A stretch of DNA of 64,000 bases from Naasia aerilata (GTDB lineage Bacteria; Actinomycetota; Actinomycetes; Actinomycetales; Microbacteriaceae): assembly GCF_030296595.1 (NCBI RefSeq), contig NZ_AP027731.1, positions 1,302,001 through 1,366,000 of the forward strand, in the 5' to 3' direction. The notes below the pieces were generated by a model. The model was not told where the DNA came from, did no database searches, and was given only the letters and a program-made list of their open reading frames with translations. Positions 9,427-19,182 of the stretch are shown here, in pieces. Each line of letters opens with the position of its first letter. The first letter of the stretch is position 1. The position numbers and the translations under genes were made by a program.

Positions 9427-10578
9427 ATGCGTGCGATGGTCTACCGCGGTCCCTACCGTGTCCGTGTCGAAGAGAAGGACATGCCGAAGATTGAGCATCC
9501 GAACGATGCGATCGTCCGGGTGACCCGGGCGGCGATCTGCGGGTCGGACCTGCACCTCTACCACGGGATCATGACCGACCTCCGGGTCGGGCACACCTTC
9601 GGCCACGAGTTCATCGGCATCGTCGAGCAGGTCGGCTCGAGCGTGCAGAACCTCAAGCGCGGCGACAAGGTGATGGTGCCGTTCAACATCTACTGCGGCT
9701 CCTGCTTCTTCTGCGCGCGGGGTCTGTGGTCCAACTGCAGCAACGTCAACCCGAATGCGACCGCGGTCGGGGCCATCTACGGCTACTCCCACACGACCGG
9801 CGGGTACGACGGCGGGCAGGCCGAGTACGTGCGGGTCCCGTTCGCGGACGTCGGACCGATGATCATCCCGGACGACATCGAGGATGAGGACGCGCTCATG
9901 CTCACCGACGCGTGCTCGACCGGGTACTTCGGCGCGCAGCTGGCCGACATCGAGCAGGGCGACACCGTGGTGGTGTTCGGCGCGGGCCCGGTCGGGCTCT
10001 TCGCCGCCCAGTCCTCGTGGCTCATGGGCGCGGGCCGGGTGATCGTGGTCGACCACATCGACTACCGGCTCGACAAGGCGCGCACCTTCGCGCACGCCGA
10101 GACCTACAACTTCGTCGAGTACGACGACATCGTCGTGGAGATGAAGAAGACGACCGACAACGTCGGCGCCGACCGGGTGATCGATGCCGTGGGGGCGGAG
10201 GCGGACGGAAGCCTGCTCCAGCACGCCACCGGCGCGAAGCTCAAGCTCCAGGGAGGATCCCCCATCGCCCTGAACTGGGCGATCGACTCCGCTCGCAAGG
10301 GCGGGACCGTCTCGGTGATGGGCGTCTACGGGCCGGTCCCGAGTGCGATCAAGTTCGGCGACGCCGTCAACAAGGGACTCACGCTCCGGATGAATCAGGC
10401 GCCGGTGAAGCGCCAGTGGCCGCGACTCTTCGAGCACATCCGCAACGGCTACCTCAAGCCGAGCGACATCATCACCCACCGCATCCCCCTCGACGAGATC
10501 GCGGAGGGGTACCACATGTTCTCCTCGAAGCTCGACAACTGCATCAAGACCGTCGTGATCCCGCCGAGCGCGGCGTAG
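9427..10578 (+). CDS. Zinc-dependent alcohol dehydrogenase (MDR superfamily, formaldehyde/threonine dehydrogenase-like)
   Basis: The 383-residue protein has the MDR catalytic zinc site (AAICGSDLHLYHG, then GHEFIGIVEQVG), a structural-zinc cysteine cluster (CGSCFFCARGLWSNC) and the NAD-binding motif VVFGAGPVGLFAAQ. The architecture and the conserved DACSTGYFGAQLA segment are those of the glutathione-independent formaldehyde dehydrogenase-like group. The substrate cannot be told from sequence. The start is supported by GGAGG 7 nt upstream. The next gene follows after 13 nt and is likely co-transcribed. Confidence 0.9.
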   Translation: MRAMVYRGPYRVRVEEKDMPKIEHPNDAIVRVTRAAICGSDLHLYHGIMTDLRVGHTFGHEFIGIVEQVGSSVQNLKRGDKVMVPFNIYCGSCFFCARGLWSNCSNVNPNATAVGAIYGYSHTTGGYDGGQAEYVRVPFADVGPMIIPDDIEDEDALMLTDACSTGYFGAQLADIEQGDTVVVFGAGPVGLFAAQSSWLMGAGRVIVVDHIDYRLDKARTFAHAETYNFVEYDDIVVEMKKTTDNVGADRVIDAVGAEADGSLLQHATGAKLKLQGGSPIALNWAIDSARKGGTVSVMGVYGPVPSAIKFGDAVNKGLTLRMNQAPVKRQWPRLFEHIRNGYLKPSDIITHRIPLDEIAEGYHMFSSKLDNCIKTVVIPPSAA

Positions 10579-10591
10579 GAAGGAGCGCACG

Positions 10592-11191
10592 ATGACGAAC
10601 GTCGACGATCGCCCGGGCGGACCGGGCCGCGGAGGCTACCCGGCGGAGAAGTCGGAGCCGCGCGAGACCATCGAGGAGCTCAAGGCGCGCATCCCGGGCT
10701 GGGGTGCGGACCTCGACCCCGCCGACCGGCCCGCCTTCCCCCGGGAGCAATCCCTGGAGAGCGGAGCGCACTGGGACATCCCGGACCTGCAGCCCGAGCT
10801 GGTGCCGCGGGAGCGGTCGATCGAGCACAAGTTCCTTCCGCCCGTCTTCGGAACCGCGCAGCCGCTCAAGGGCCTGTCCGGGATGATCCGCGCCTACGCC
10901 TACGACCGCTTCAGCGAGGGCCGCGTCGCCCACTGGATGCTGCTGGTGCTCGGCGACCGCGTCGACGTGGTCGAGAGCCGGTTCACCGCGCTCGCGCAGC
11001 TGAAGCCGGACAACATCATCACCGAGACCGGGATCCTCGCCGAATTCAAGCGAGACGGCATCGGCTCCCGGTTCGGGCGCAACCGGACCGACACGAAGCA
11101 CATGTGGCTCGATCCGGTGATCGTGGCCGGCCCGACCGTGCTCCTCGGCTGGGTCGCCTTCCGCGTGATCCGGCGGCTCGCAAAGGGCTGA
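10592..11191 (+). CDS. Conserved hypothetical protein with C-terminal membrane anchor, paired with the Zn-dehydrogenase
   Basis: No named family is recognised. The 199-residue product is soluble and acidic/basic mixed for about 170 residues (ETIEELKARIPGWGADLDPA, RSIEHKFLPPVFGTAQPLKG, FSEGRVAHWMLLVLGDRVDV). It ends with one hydrophobic segment and a basic tail (VIVAGPTVLLGWVAFRVIRR), suggesting a tail-anchored inner-membrane protein. It lies 13 nt after the dehydrogenase with AAGGAGCG before its ATG. The tight pairing suggests a joint function, for example tethering or electron hand-over, which is inference. Confidence 0.75.
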   Translation: MTNVDDRPGGPGRGGYPAEKSEPRETIEELKARIPGWGADLDPADRPAFPREQSLESGAHWDIPDLQPELVPRERSIEHKFLPPVFGTAQPLKGLSGMIRAYAYDRFSEGRVAHWMLLVLGDRVDVVESRFTALAQLKPDNIITETGILAEFKRDGIGSRFGRNRTDTKHMWLDPVIVAGPTVLLGWVAFRVIRRLAKG

Positions 11192-11206
11192 CCGCCTCAC
11201 CTACGG

Positions 11207-11230
11207 CCCGGACGTCACCAGGCGTCCGGG
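11207..11230. terminator. Possible bidirectional terminator between convergent genes
   Basis: CCCGGACG (11207-11214) and CGTCCGGG (11223-11230) are perfect 8-bp inverted repeats with an 8-nt loop. They lie just after the membrane-anchored protein gene and overlap the ABC-F stop codon. There is no clear T-tract, so this call is tentative. Confidence 0.35.
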
Positions 11231-12818
11231 TCGTACGTGCGCAGATCGCCGTCCTCGAGCTCCACCCAGGTCGTGATGCCGAGCCGGCGGAGGAACGCCT
11301 CATCGTGGCTCACGACGAGGAGCGCGCCCCGGTAGCCGGAGAGCGCATCGACGAGCTGTTCGAGGCTCGGCAGGTCCAGGTTGTTCGTCGGCTCGTCGAG
11401 CACGAGCAGCTCAGGCGGAGGATCCGCGAGCAGCAGCCGCGCCAGCAGCACCCGGAAGCGCTCGCCGCCGGAGAGGGTCCCGACCGGCCGATCCACCGTG
11501 TCCCCCGGATGAGGAAGCGCGCCAGTCGGTTGCGCACGTCCCCCGGTGGAACGGACGGCGCGGTCGACCGCACGTTCTCGATCGCACTCGCCGCATCGTC
11601 GAGTCCATCCAGGCGCTGGGTCAGGTAGCCGATGCGGGCGGTGTGGGCGACCGCGGTGAGCGCCCCGTTCCCGGCCGCCGCGCCGGAGACGAGCGCGGCG
11701 AGCAGGGTCGTCTTGCCCGCGCCGTTGCGGCCGGTGAGGGCGATCCGCTCGGGGCCCTGCACGATCACCGACCGCGTCCGCCCGGCGAGCTCCGCGAGGC
11801 GCCGACCGGCCGGCACGCGCGGATCGGGCAGGTCGATGAGGATGCGGTCGTCGGCGCGGACTCGGCTGCCCGCCACCTCGAGCCGATCCCTGGCCGATCG
11901 GACCCGGTCGTCGAGAGTGCCGCGCAGCTTCCCCGAGGACACCTCCGCCGAGTTCTTGTACGCGTTCGCGAGGATCTTCGGCATGCTCTCGGCCGCCTTC
12001 CGCCCCGCGCGATTCCGCTGGGCGATCTTCGCCTCGGCCTCCCGCCGCTGGCGCTTCTCCTGGACGAGCGCCTGCTTGGCCGTGCGCTCCGCCTGCTCGG
12101 CGGCGCTCTGCTCGAGGTCGACGCGCTCTCGGTAGGCCGAGTAGGGGCCGCCGAACAGGGTGAGCGACCCCGCCCGCAGCTCGGCAGTCTCGTCCAGCTC
12201 GTCGAGGAGACGCACATCGTGGCTGACGACCACGAGCGTGCCTCGCCACGTGGCGACCATCGCCGACAGGCGGGCCCGGGCCTCCCGATCAAGGTTGTTC
12301 GTCGGCTCGTCGAGGAGGGCGATCGGGGCGCCGCGCAGCCGGATGCCCGCGATGGCGGTCAGCACGGCCTCGCCGCCCGAGAGGGTCCCGACCGGCCGGT
12401 CGAGGTCGCCCTCGTCCAGCCCGGCCTCACGCACGGCGGCGGTCGCCCGCGTCTCGACCTCCCAGTCGTCGCCGAGGGTCTCGAAGTTCGCCGGGGAGGC
12501 CTCGCCGGCGAGGATCGCGCGGTAGGCGTCGAGCTGCTCCCGCACGCCGAGGAGGTCCGCGACGGTGGCCGAGGTGCGGAGCGTCAGGGTCTGCGGCAGC
12601 ACGTCGACCTCGCCCTCGGCCGTGATGGTGCCGCTGGTGGGGGTGAGCTCCCCGGAGAGCAGGCGCAGCAGGGTCGACTTGCCGGCGCCGTTCGCGCCGA
12701 CAAGGCCGGTACGGCCGCGACCGAACGCGGCGGTCAGGCCCTGCAGCGCGATGGTGCCGTCGGGCCAGGTGTAGCCGACGTCGGTCAGGACGAGGGAAGG
12801 GGTGCGGATCGCAGACAT
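11215..12818 (-). CDS. ABC-F family ATP-binding protein (two ABC domains), frameshifted
   Basis: Two ABC ATPase domains are fused without membrane segments. Domain 1 has GANGAGKSTLL, LSGGEAVLTAIA and LLDEPTNNLD; domain 2 has TGRNGAGKTTLL, LSGGERFRVLLA and LVLDEPTNNLDLP. They are joined by a charged linker of the ABC-F type (KQALVQEKRQRREAEAKIAQ). ABC-F proteins act on the ribosome in translation control or antibiotic protection. Domain 2 changes frame; one base added to the run at 11502-11506 gives FLIRGDTVDRPVGTLSGGE. Corrected length is about 534 residues. The subfamily, and so resistance versus housekeeping, cannot be settled here. Confidence 0.9.
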
Positions 12819-12832
12819 GCGGCTCCCGAGGT

Positions 12833-12850
12833 GTCAGTGGATGCACTGAC
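12833..12850 (-). promoter_or_regulatory. Perfect hairpin in the ABC-F leader
   Basis: GTCAGTG (12833-12839) and CACTGAC (12844-12850) pair perfectly around a 4-nt loop, 15 nt upstream of the ABC-F start. ABC-F resistance genes are often controlled by leader attenuation, so this could be a translation-regulating stem. That link is inference. Confidence 0.35.
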
Positions 12851-13054
12851 GCGGAGCCGGTACGGCAGAGTCGACGTCAGCGCGCGGACGAGGGCGCGGA
12901 ACCGTCGACGATCTTCACCGGGGGTGCCTTCCGTAGGGAACGGGAACCGAGTGTGCCAGTCGGGGAGCGGATCTGCAAGAGGCGGAGCGAGGCCGCGAGC
13001 GGGCGACGATGCCGAGCGCCGCGGCGCTGTCCCCTACCCCGCGATACTGGGGTC

Positions 13055-13993
13055 ATGACGGTGCCCCGACCCTCCCGGCTCGCGCTCGCCCTCGACCTCG
13101 GGGGCACCAAGGTGGAGGCGGCTCTGGTCGATCCGGAGGGCGTGGTCGTCCCGGCGAGTCGCTTCCGGGCGGCGACGGGACCGGATTGCACGCCGGAGCG
13201 CCTCCGGGCGGCGCTGCAGGAGGTGGTCGGGAGGGCGCTCGCCGAACGGGGCGACGCCCAGCTGGTGGGCGCGGGGGTCGGCTCTGCCGGACCGATCGAC
13301 CTGCGCGCCGGTACGACGGAGCCCGTCAACATGCCGGGTGTCAGGGGCTTCCCGCTCGTGGCCGCCGTCCGCGCCCTCCTGCCGGAGGTGCCCGTCGCCT
13401 TCCGCCTCGACGGCACGTGCATCGCGCTCGCCGAGCACTGGGTCGGTGCCACTCGCGGCATCGCGAACTCGCTCGCCCTCGTCGTCTCGACCGGGGTGGG
13501 CGGGGGGATCATCGTCGAGGGGCGTCTACTGGGGGGTTCGGGTGGCAACGCCGGCCACCTGGGGCAGATGCGGATCCGGGGCCGGGCGGAGGAGCCGGGT
13601 CCGGTCACCGTCGAGGAGCTCGCGAGCGGCCCTCGCACCGTGGCGTGGGCGCGGGAACAGGGCTGGTCGGGCGAAGACGGACGGGACCTGTCGAGGTCGG
13701 CCCGGGAAGGCGACCGCATCGCCCGCGCCGGCATCGAGCGCTCCGCGGCGGCGCTGGGCGAGGGGATCGCCAACGCGGCGACCCTGCTCGACCTCGAGAT
13801 CGTCGCGATCGGCGGCGGCTTCGTCGACGTCGCCGATGACTACATCGCCCTCGTCCAGCGCGCGGCAGAGGATGCGGCGCTCTTCGACTACGCCCGCCGG
13901 GTGCGCGTGGTCCGCTCGGGACTCGGCGTGGACGGCCCGCTCATCGGGGCGGCGGCGCTGATCCATAGGGCCGAGCTGCTGCCCTCCGCCTGA
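13055..13993 (+). CDS. ROK family sugar kinase / regulator-like protein without the usual zinc motif
   Basis: The 312-residue protein opens with LALALDLGGTKVEAALVDPE, the ASKHA phosphate-1 motif, and has GSAGPIDLRAGT, STGVGGGIIVEGRL and VAIGGGFV. The best fit is a sugar kinase (glucokinase or N-acetylmannosamine kinase-like) using ATP in the cytosol. ROK kinases normally carry a Cys-rich zinc motif (CxCGxxGCxE) after the GHxxv segment. Here the region reads GHLGQMRIRGRAEEPGPVTV with no cysteine, so substrate or regulation may differ. GATACT lies 6 nt before the ATG, suggesting a leaderless message. Confidence 0.85.
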   Translation: MTVPRPSRLALALDLGGTKVEAALVDPEGVVVPASRFRAATGPDCTPERLRAALQEVVGRALAERGDAQLVGAGVGSAGPIDLRAGTTEPVNMPGVRGFPLVAAVRALLPEVPVAFRLDGTCIALAEHWVGATRGIANSLALVVSTGVGGGIIVEGRLLGGSGGNAGHLGQMRIRGRAEEPGPVTVEELASGPRTVAWAREQGWSGEDGRDLSRSAREGDRIARAGIERSAAALGEGIANAATLLDLEIVAIGGGFVDVADDYIALVQRAAEDAALFDYARRVRVVRSGLGVDGPLIGAAALIHRAELLPSA

Positions 13994-14099
13994 CCCGATG
14001 CCCCCTCGCCGCCACGTCGGGCGGCACTTCGTCGGCGAGTGGCCGGAACTGCACGGGAAGCGCGCGTGCTGGGAGCAGAAGCGCGTGCAGAATCGACCG

Positions 14100-15373
14100 G
14101 TGACCGTGAAAGCACCCGCCCGCCGCCGGCTGCACCCCGCCTGGATCGTCGCCGGGGTCGCGTTCCTCGCCCTCGTCGGCGCTGCCGGATTCCGGAGCGC
14201 GCCGAGCGCCCTCCTCGTTCCGCTGGAGGACGAGTTCGGCTGGTCGCGCAGCGAGCTGTCGGTGCCCGTCGGGATCAACATCCTGCTGTTCGGGCTGACC
14301 GCGCCGTTTGCCGCGGCCCTCATGGAGCGGTTCGGTCTGCGGAGGGTGACGAGCACCGCGCTGGTGCTCATCGCGGCCGGCGCAGCTCTCAGCATCTTCG
14401 TCACCCAGGCGTGGATGCTCAACCTGACCTGGGGCCTCCTGATCGGGCTGGGCACCGGGTCGATGGCCCTCGTCTTCGCGGCGATGGTGGCGGACCGCTG
14501 GTTCCTGCGGCGGAAGGGGCTCGTCACCGGCGTGCTCACGGCGGGCAGCGCGACCGGCCAGCTGATCTTCCTGCCGATCGTGGCGTCGCTCGCGGAGAAC
14601 CAGAGCTGGCGCTACGCGTCGCTGCTCATCGCGGGCATCGCGCTCGCCGTGGTCCCGCTCGTGGCCACGCTCCTTCGCGACTCGCCCGCCGACCTCGGCG
14701 TCACGCCGTTCGGCTCGCCGGATGACGCCGTCGTCGCTCCCCCGCCCCGCAGCCCCGGCAATCCCGCGAAGCGCGCCCTCGACGTGCTGCGCCGTGCCGC
14801 GAAGGTGCGCACGTTCTGGGCGCTCGTCGTCGGCTTCGGGATCTGCGGCGCGACGACGAACGGTCTCATCGGCACGCACTTCATTCCGAGCCTGCACGAC
14901 CATGGCGTCCCGGAGACCACCGCAGCGGGGCTGCTCGCCGTGGTCGGCATCTTCGACGTCGTGGGCACCATCGCCTCCGGGTGGCTGACGGACCGGGTGA
15001 ACCCCGGATCCTGCTCGCCGTCTACTACACGGGACGTGGCCTTTCGCTGCTGCTCCTCCCCGTGCTCCTCGGTTCGACGGTCCAGCCGCCGATCGTGATC
15101 TTCGTCGTGATCTACGGGCTCGACTGGGTGGCCACGGTGCCGCCCACTGCGGCTCTGTGCCGGGAGGTCTTCGGCAGTGAGGGGTCCGTGGTCTACGGGT
15201 GGGTCTTCGCCTCCCACCAGGTCGGTGCGTCGCTCGCCGCGATCGGCGCGGGCCTCCTGCGCGACAGCTTCGGCGACTACGGCATCGCCTGGCTCGCCGC
15301 CGCGGCCCTCTGCGCGGTCGCGGCGGTCGTCAGCGTGGGCATCGCCCGCGGTCGCCGCCCGCTTCCCGCGTGA
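14100..15373 (+). CDS. MFS transporter (OFA/monocarboxylate-like), frameshifted
   Basis: About 425 residues after correction, with roughly 12 hydrophobic segments. Features include FGWSRSELSVPVGINILLFG near TM2, MERFGLRRV, a central loop rich in Pro/Ala, and a second half TFWALVVGFGICGATTNGLI. This arrangement is like oxalate/formate-type MFS carriers; the substrate is unknown. The last third is in another frame: one extra C in the run 15003-15006 gives SGWLTDRVNPRILLAVYYTG. I chose GTG 14100 because CAGAAT lies 6 nt upstream and upstream codons add no family-like sequence. It is convergent with manA. Confidence 0.85.
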
Positions 15374-15383
15374 CCGCCGCGGC

Positions 15384-16389
15384 TCAGGGCGCCGGTGGGC
15401 GGCAGCGCACGGCGGTCAGCTTGCCGTCGAGCGCGACGGGCCCCGCGCCGTGCGGCACGAGGAGGGTGTGTCCGCGCGAGACGGCGAGCTCCCCTCCGCC
15501 CAGGACAGCGTCCCTGCGCCGTCCAGGATGACCAGGATCGAGAAGCCCGCGGCGAGCTCCACCGGCCCGCTGAGCCGCTCGGCTCGGAAGAAGCCATCGG
15601 CCTCTGCGGGGAAGAGCGGAGTGCTCCCCCTTCCGTTCTGCGGCTCGACAAGAGCTCGGCGATGCGCTCCGGCGTCACCGCACGCCGGTCCAGGGCGCCG
15701 AGCGCGACGGACCGCTCGAGCCCGAGGAATGCGTCCGCGGGCCCGAGGCCGCGGTAGCCGGCGTACTCGAGCAGGATCGACAGGTCGCTGGGCTCCTGGA
15801 GCTCGACCAGCGTGACGCCCGCGCCGATCGCGTGGGGCATCCCGGCGGGCACGAGGAGCGTGGTCCCCGCTTCGAGGGGGACGCGGTGCATCGCGCCGAG
15901 CATCCCGGCGGAATCCTGGCCGTCGACCCACGCCTCGACCTCCTCGGCGGTCACGTCGCGCGTGAACCCCAGGTGCGCCGAGGTATCGGCATCGGCGACC
16001 GCGGTCACGATCCATGCCTCGGTCTTGCCGTGCGGCAGGGCGAGGTGCTCGGCCGCGAACGGGCCGTCGGGGTGGAGGTGGACGAAGAGGCGCTCGCCGG
16101 TGTCGAGCAGCTTCACGAGCAGCTCGGTCGAGGGGCCGAACCGGCCGACGTGCTGGGCGCCGAGGTAGCCCACGGGATCCGCCGCCACCGCGTCGCGCAG
16201 GAGCTCGCCCGACGGCAGAGTGCTCAGCCCGACGCCTCCACCCGCGAAGATCTCGGTGGTCGAGCCCACGAAGTCCTCGGGAGAGAACGGGCTCGGCTGC
16301 GGGACGCGACGGAATGGGGCGATGCCGGCGCCACCGCGGTAGGGGCGATCCGGCTGGTTGGGGCCGAGGGCGACGGGCGCGAGGCTCAT
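15384..16389 (-). CDS. manA: Mannose-6-phosphate isomerase, class I, two frameshifts
   Basis: The enzyme interconverts mannose-6-P and fructose-6-P using a zinc ion, feeding GDP-mannose and glycan synthesis. The N-terminal part shows the cupin zinc motif LFVHLHPDGPFA, then HGKTEAWIV and VPAGMPHAIGAGVTLVELQE. Two breaks follow: the run at 15626-15630 (restores RTEGGSTPLFPAEADGFF) and the run at 15491-15494 (restores SWAEGELAVSRGHTLLVP, ending RCRPPAP at the stop 15384-15386). Both need one added base. Corrected length is about 335 residues, somewhat short but within the type I range for actinobacteria. Confidence 0.88.
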
Positions 16390-16437
16390 GCTGCCTCCTG
16401 GAGAGGTGCGGGTACCGGCATGCGAGAGGATAGCGCC

Positions 16438-17369
16438 GTGGCGGACCTGCGGCAGATCGCGGATGAGCTGTACGGCCTCGTGCCCGGCTCGTTCACCGCC
16501 GAGCGCAACGCGCGGGCCAAGGAGATCCGCACCGAGGGCGACCGGGACCTCGCCGCCGCGGTCGCGAGGCTTCCCCGGCCCTCGGTCGCCGCCTGGGCGG
16601 CCAACCTGCTCGTCCGCGAGCGGGCCGACCAGGTGGACCAGGTGGTCTCCTCGGGGCGCTGCTCCGCGAGGCGCAGGAGGACCTGGATCCGGCCGCCCTC
16701 AAGACCCTCGGCGCCCAGCGCCGGCAGGTGGTGGCAGCGCTCGGCAAGGAGGCGGCTCGGCTGGCCGCCACGCACGGACAGTCCCTCAGCGGCGCAGCGG
16801 TCGAGGAGCTGGAGCACACGCTGCAGGCGGCGATGACGGACGAGTCCGCGGCGGAGGCCCTGCGCACGGGCCGGCTCGTGCGCTCGCTGGCCGCCGAAGG
16901 ACTCGACGTCGACCTCACGGACGCGGTCGCCGTGGAGGGAGGTGCGGCATCGCCCGCGCCGTCCGCGCCGAAGCCGCGGGCGCGGGGAGCGGCGCGCGTG
17001 GACGAGCTCGACCAGAAGCGCCGGGAGGTCGCAGAGCGCGAGCTGGCCGCGGCCCGGGAGGAGGCGGCTGCGGCGGAGGCGGCCTCCTCCGAGGCCGAGC
17101 GAGCGCGGGACGACGTCGAACGCCGCCGGGATGAGGCCCGGGCACGCCGGGACCGGCTGCGGGACGAGCGGCGGAGGCTCAGCGCCGAGCTAGCCGAGCT
17201 GCAGGACCGGCTCGCGTCGGTGCAGGAGAAGGTCAGCGGGGTCGAGGACGAGCTGGAGACGCTCGACGAGGAGCGGGACGCCGCGCTCACCGCGGTCGAC
17301 CGGGCGAAGCGCGACAGCGAGCGCGCGCGGGAGTCGGTCCGCGACGCCGAGGAGCGCGTGCGCGGCTAG
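16438..17369 (+). CDS. Coiled-coil protein of unknown function, frameshifted
   Basis: No family is recognised. The N-terminal 70 residues (LRQIADELYGLVPGSFTAER, LPRPSVAAWAANLLVRERAD) look globular. From about residue 170 to the end it is almost pure charged heptad sequence (RREVAERELAAAREEAAAAE, RRRDEARARRDRLRDERRRL), a long coiled coil with no signal or membrane segment. One base added to the run at 16653-16656 restores VVSSGALLREAQEDLDPAAL and makes about 310 residues. I chose GTG 16438 for its GAGAGGA site; ATG 16420 in the same frame is possible. Its stop overlaps that of the convergent secreted protein. Confidence 0.7.
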
Positions 17370-18190
17370 AAGCAGGACACGTTGTAGTCGAGGTTCTTCG
17401 CGATGTACTGCACGACGGCGACCGTTCCGCCCGGGGTGAGCGGCGTCCCGGAGAGGCAGCGGGAGCGGGCGTCCTTCTCGGAGGAGGCGCCCGCCAGCCA
17501 GCTCGGCAGGCCGTTGAGGTTGCTCGTGGCCGAGACGGGACCCACGATGACGCTCCACTGGAAGTTGGTCGAGTAGAGGCCGACCCGGGCGCCGATCCCC
17601 TCCAGGTAGGCGGTCATCCCCTCGAGGGCGGCCGCGTTGGCGGCCAGATCAGTCGGCGACCACGTGTTCTCGGTCTCCACGTCGAGCCACCAGAGGTAGC
17701 TGGAGGGGGTCACCACACCACGCAGGGTGGCGTCGTCCTGGGCCATGGCGTAGCCGTAGACGTAGGCACAGGCCTCGTCGTCGCCGTGGGTGCATGTGCC
17801 GTACGGATTCGCGACCGGGCTGCCCTGCCTCGTGGTGTTGGCGGACGGCCACCATTCGGCGAGGACCCCGGGATTGGCGGTGTTGATGTAGAGCGCGGTC
17901 CTCGGCTGGCCCGTCGCGCCCGACGAGCCCTGCGCCCAGCTCAGCTGCGCGCCGAAGCACGGGTTGGAGTCGTTCGCCAGTCCACCGGTGACTCCCACGA
18001 TCCCGAACGCCTGACCCGACGGGAGGGCCTTGCCGCACTGCGGCCAGGAGATGTCGTTGCCCAGAGTCGAGCTCACGACGGGCTTGGGCTCCGGTCCCGG
18101 CGGCTTCGCGAACGCCGCCGTCGGCGCGACGACCGCCATCGCCACAGCGGTGACGACGGTGGCGACGGCCTTGAGGAGCGGCTTCCGCAT
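17366..18190 (-). CDS. Secreted protein, glycoside-hydrolase-like (GH25/DUF1906-type TIM barrel suspected)
   Basis: The 274-residue product begins with a Sec signal peptide: basic MRKPLLK, hydrophobic AVATVVTAVAMAVVAPTAA, and AFA before the likely cleavage site. The mature part has NDISWPQCGKALP, FGIVGVTGGL, LYINTANPG, WWLDVETENTW and GLYSTNFQW. This order resembles lysozyme-like TIM barrels that begin with a D-x-S strand and carry a D-x-E motif (here DVE). Three or more cysteines could form disulfides outside the cell. I infer cell-wall or glycan hydrolysis, but substrate and activity are unproven. CATACT lies 6 nt before the start. Confidence 0.75.
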   Translation of the reverse strand: MRKPLLKAVATVVTAVAMAVVAPTAAFAKPPGPEPKPVVSSTLGNDISWPQCGKALPSGQAFGIVGVTGGLANDSNPCFGAQLSWAQGSSGATGQPRTALYINTANPGVLAEWWPSANTTRQGSPVANPYGTCTHGDDEACAYVYGYAMAQDDATLRGVVTPSSYLWWLDVETENTWSPTDLAANAAALEGMTAYLEGIGARVGLYSTNFQWSVIVGPVSATSNLNGLPSWLAGASSEKDARSRCLSGTPLTPGGTVAVVQYIAKNLDYNVSCF

Positions 18191-18294
18191 CGGGCAAGTA
18201 TGCGGGACCCGGACAGGGGCGGCAACGGTTTCGCACCTCGCCTTCCCCGCTACTGGGGGTGCAGAATGACCCGGATGCCCGAGGACGCGACGTC

Positions 18295-19182
18295 ATGAGA
18301 TTCGGCTTGGTCGGCACCGGATACTGGGCGCGCACCTGCCATGCGCGCGCCCTCGCGGCGGCTCCCAACGTCGAGTTCGCCGGTGTCTGGGGGAGGAGTC
18401 CCGGCCCCACGCGCGCGCTCGCCGAGGAGTTCGGGGTGCGCGCGTTCGACTCCGTCGACGACCTTCTCGCGAGCGTGGATGCCGTCTCGTTCGCGGTGCC
18501 GCCCGACGTGCAAGGGCCCCTTGCCGCTCGGGCCGGTGCCGCCGGGAAGCATCTCCTGCTCGACAAGCCGGCGGCCGATCGCCTCGACGTCGCCGACCGG
18601 GTGGCGTCGGCCGTCGCGGAGAGCGGGGCCGCCGCCCTCGTCTTCCATACGAGCCTGTTCCAGCCGGAGGTGGCCGCCTGGGTCGACGAGGCGGAGGGGC
18701 AGGGGTGGGAGGGCGCGACGGCGGAGTGGATCTGCTCGCCCCTCGCCGACGGCGGCAGTCCCTACCTGCGGTCCGGCTGGCGCTGGTCGCGGGGTGCGAC
18801 CTGGGACGTCGGTCCGCACGCCCTTTCGCTCGTCCTGCCGCTCCTCGGACCGGTGGTGCGGGTGCAGGCGGCGGGCGGACGCGGGGACCTCGTCGCCGCG
18901 GTCATGGAGCATGAATCGGGCGCGCTGACCAGTCTGTCTTGGACCCTGCGGGCTCCGCAGGGCGCCGACAGGACGAACCTCGAGCTGTGGGGAGCCGCGG
19001 GGCGCATCCGCAAGCCCGATGCTCGCACCGGGGCGGTGGACGCCATGACGGGTGCGCTCACCACCCTGGTCGCCATCGCGGAGGGGCGCGTCGCCGGTCA
19101 CCGCAGCGACCTCCGCTTCGGGCGCGAGGTGGTCCGCATCCTCAGCGAGATCGACGAACGGGTCGGGATGAACCGGGGCTGA
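18295..19182 (+). CDS. Gfo/Idh/MocA family oxidoreductase
   Basis: The 295-residue protein starts MRFGLVGTGYWARTCHARAL, a dinucleotide-binding GxGxxA/G motif, followed by the family segment LLLDKPAADRLDVADRV (the EKP motif appears as DKP) and the C-terminal domain motif WDVGPHALSLVLPLLG. These enzymes oxidise or reduce sugars, inositols or related compounds with NAD(P). The substrate is not predictable. Start ATG 18295 has GAGGACG upstream; an in-frame GTG/ATG slightly upstream is less likely. Confidence 0.85.
   Translation: MRFGLVGTGYWARTCHARALAAAPNVEFAGVWGRSPGPTRALAEEFGVRAFDSVDDLLASVDAVSFAVPPDVQGPLAARAGAAGKHLLLDKPAADRLDVADRVASAVAESGAAALVFHTSLFQPEVAAWVDEAEGQGWEGATAEWICSPLADGGSPYLRSGWRWSRGATWDVGPHALSLVLPLLGPVVRVQAAGGRGDLVAAVMEHESGALTSLSWTLRAPQGADRTNLELWGAAGRIRKPDARTGAVDAMTGALTTLVAIAEGRVAGHRSDLRFGREVVRILSEIDERVGMNRG

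Noticed and set aside
12427-12846. Leader peptide frame overlapping the ABC-F start (MHPLTPREPHVCDPHPF)
   Set aside because: It runs on for 139 codons out of frame through the ABC-F domain and has no own ribosome site, so it is best seen as a shadow frame.
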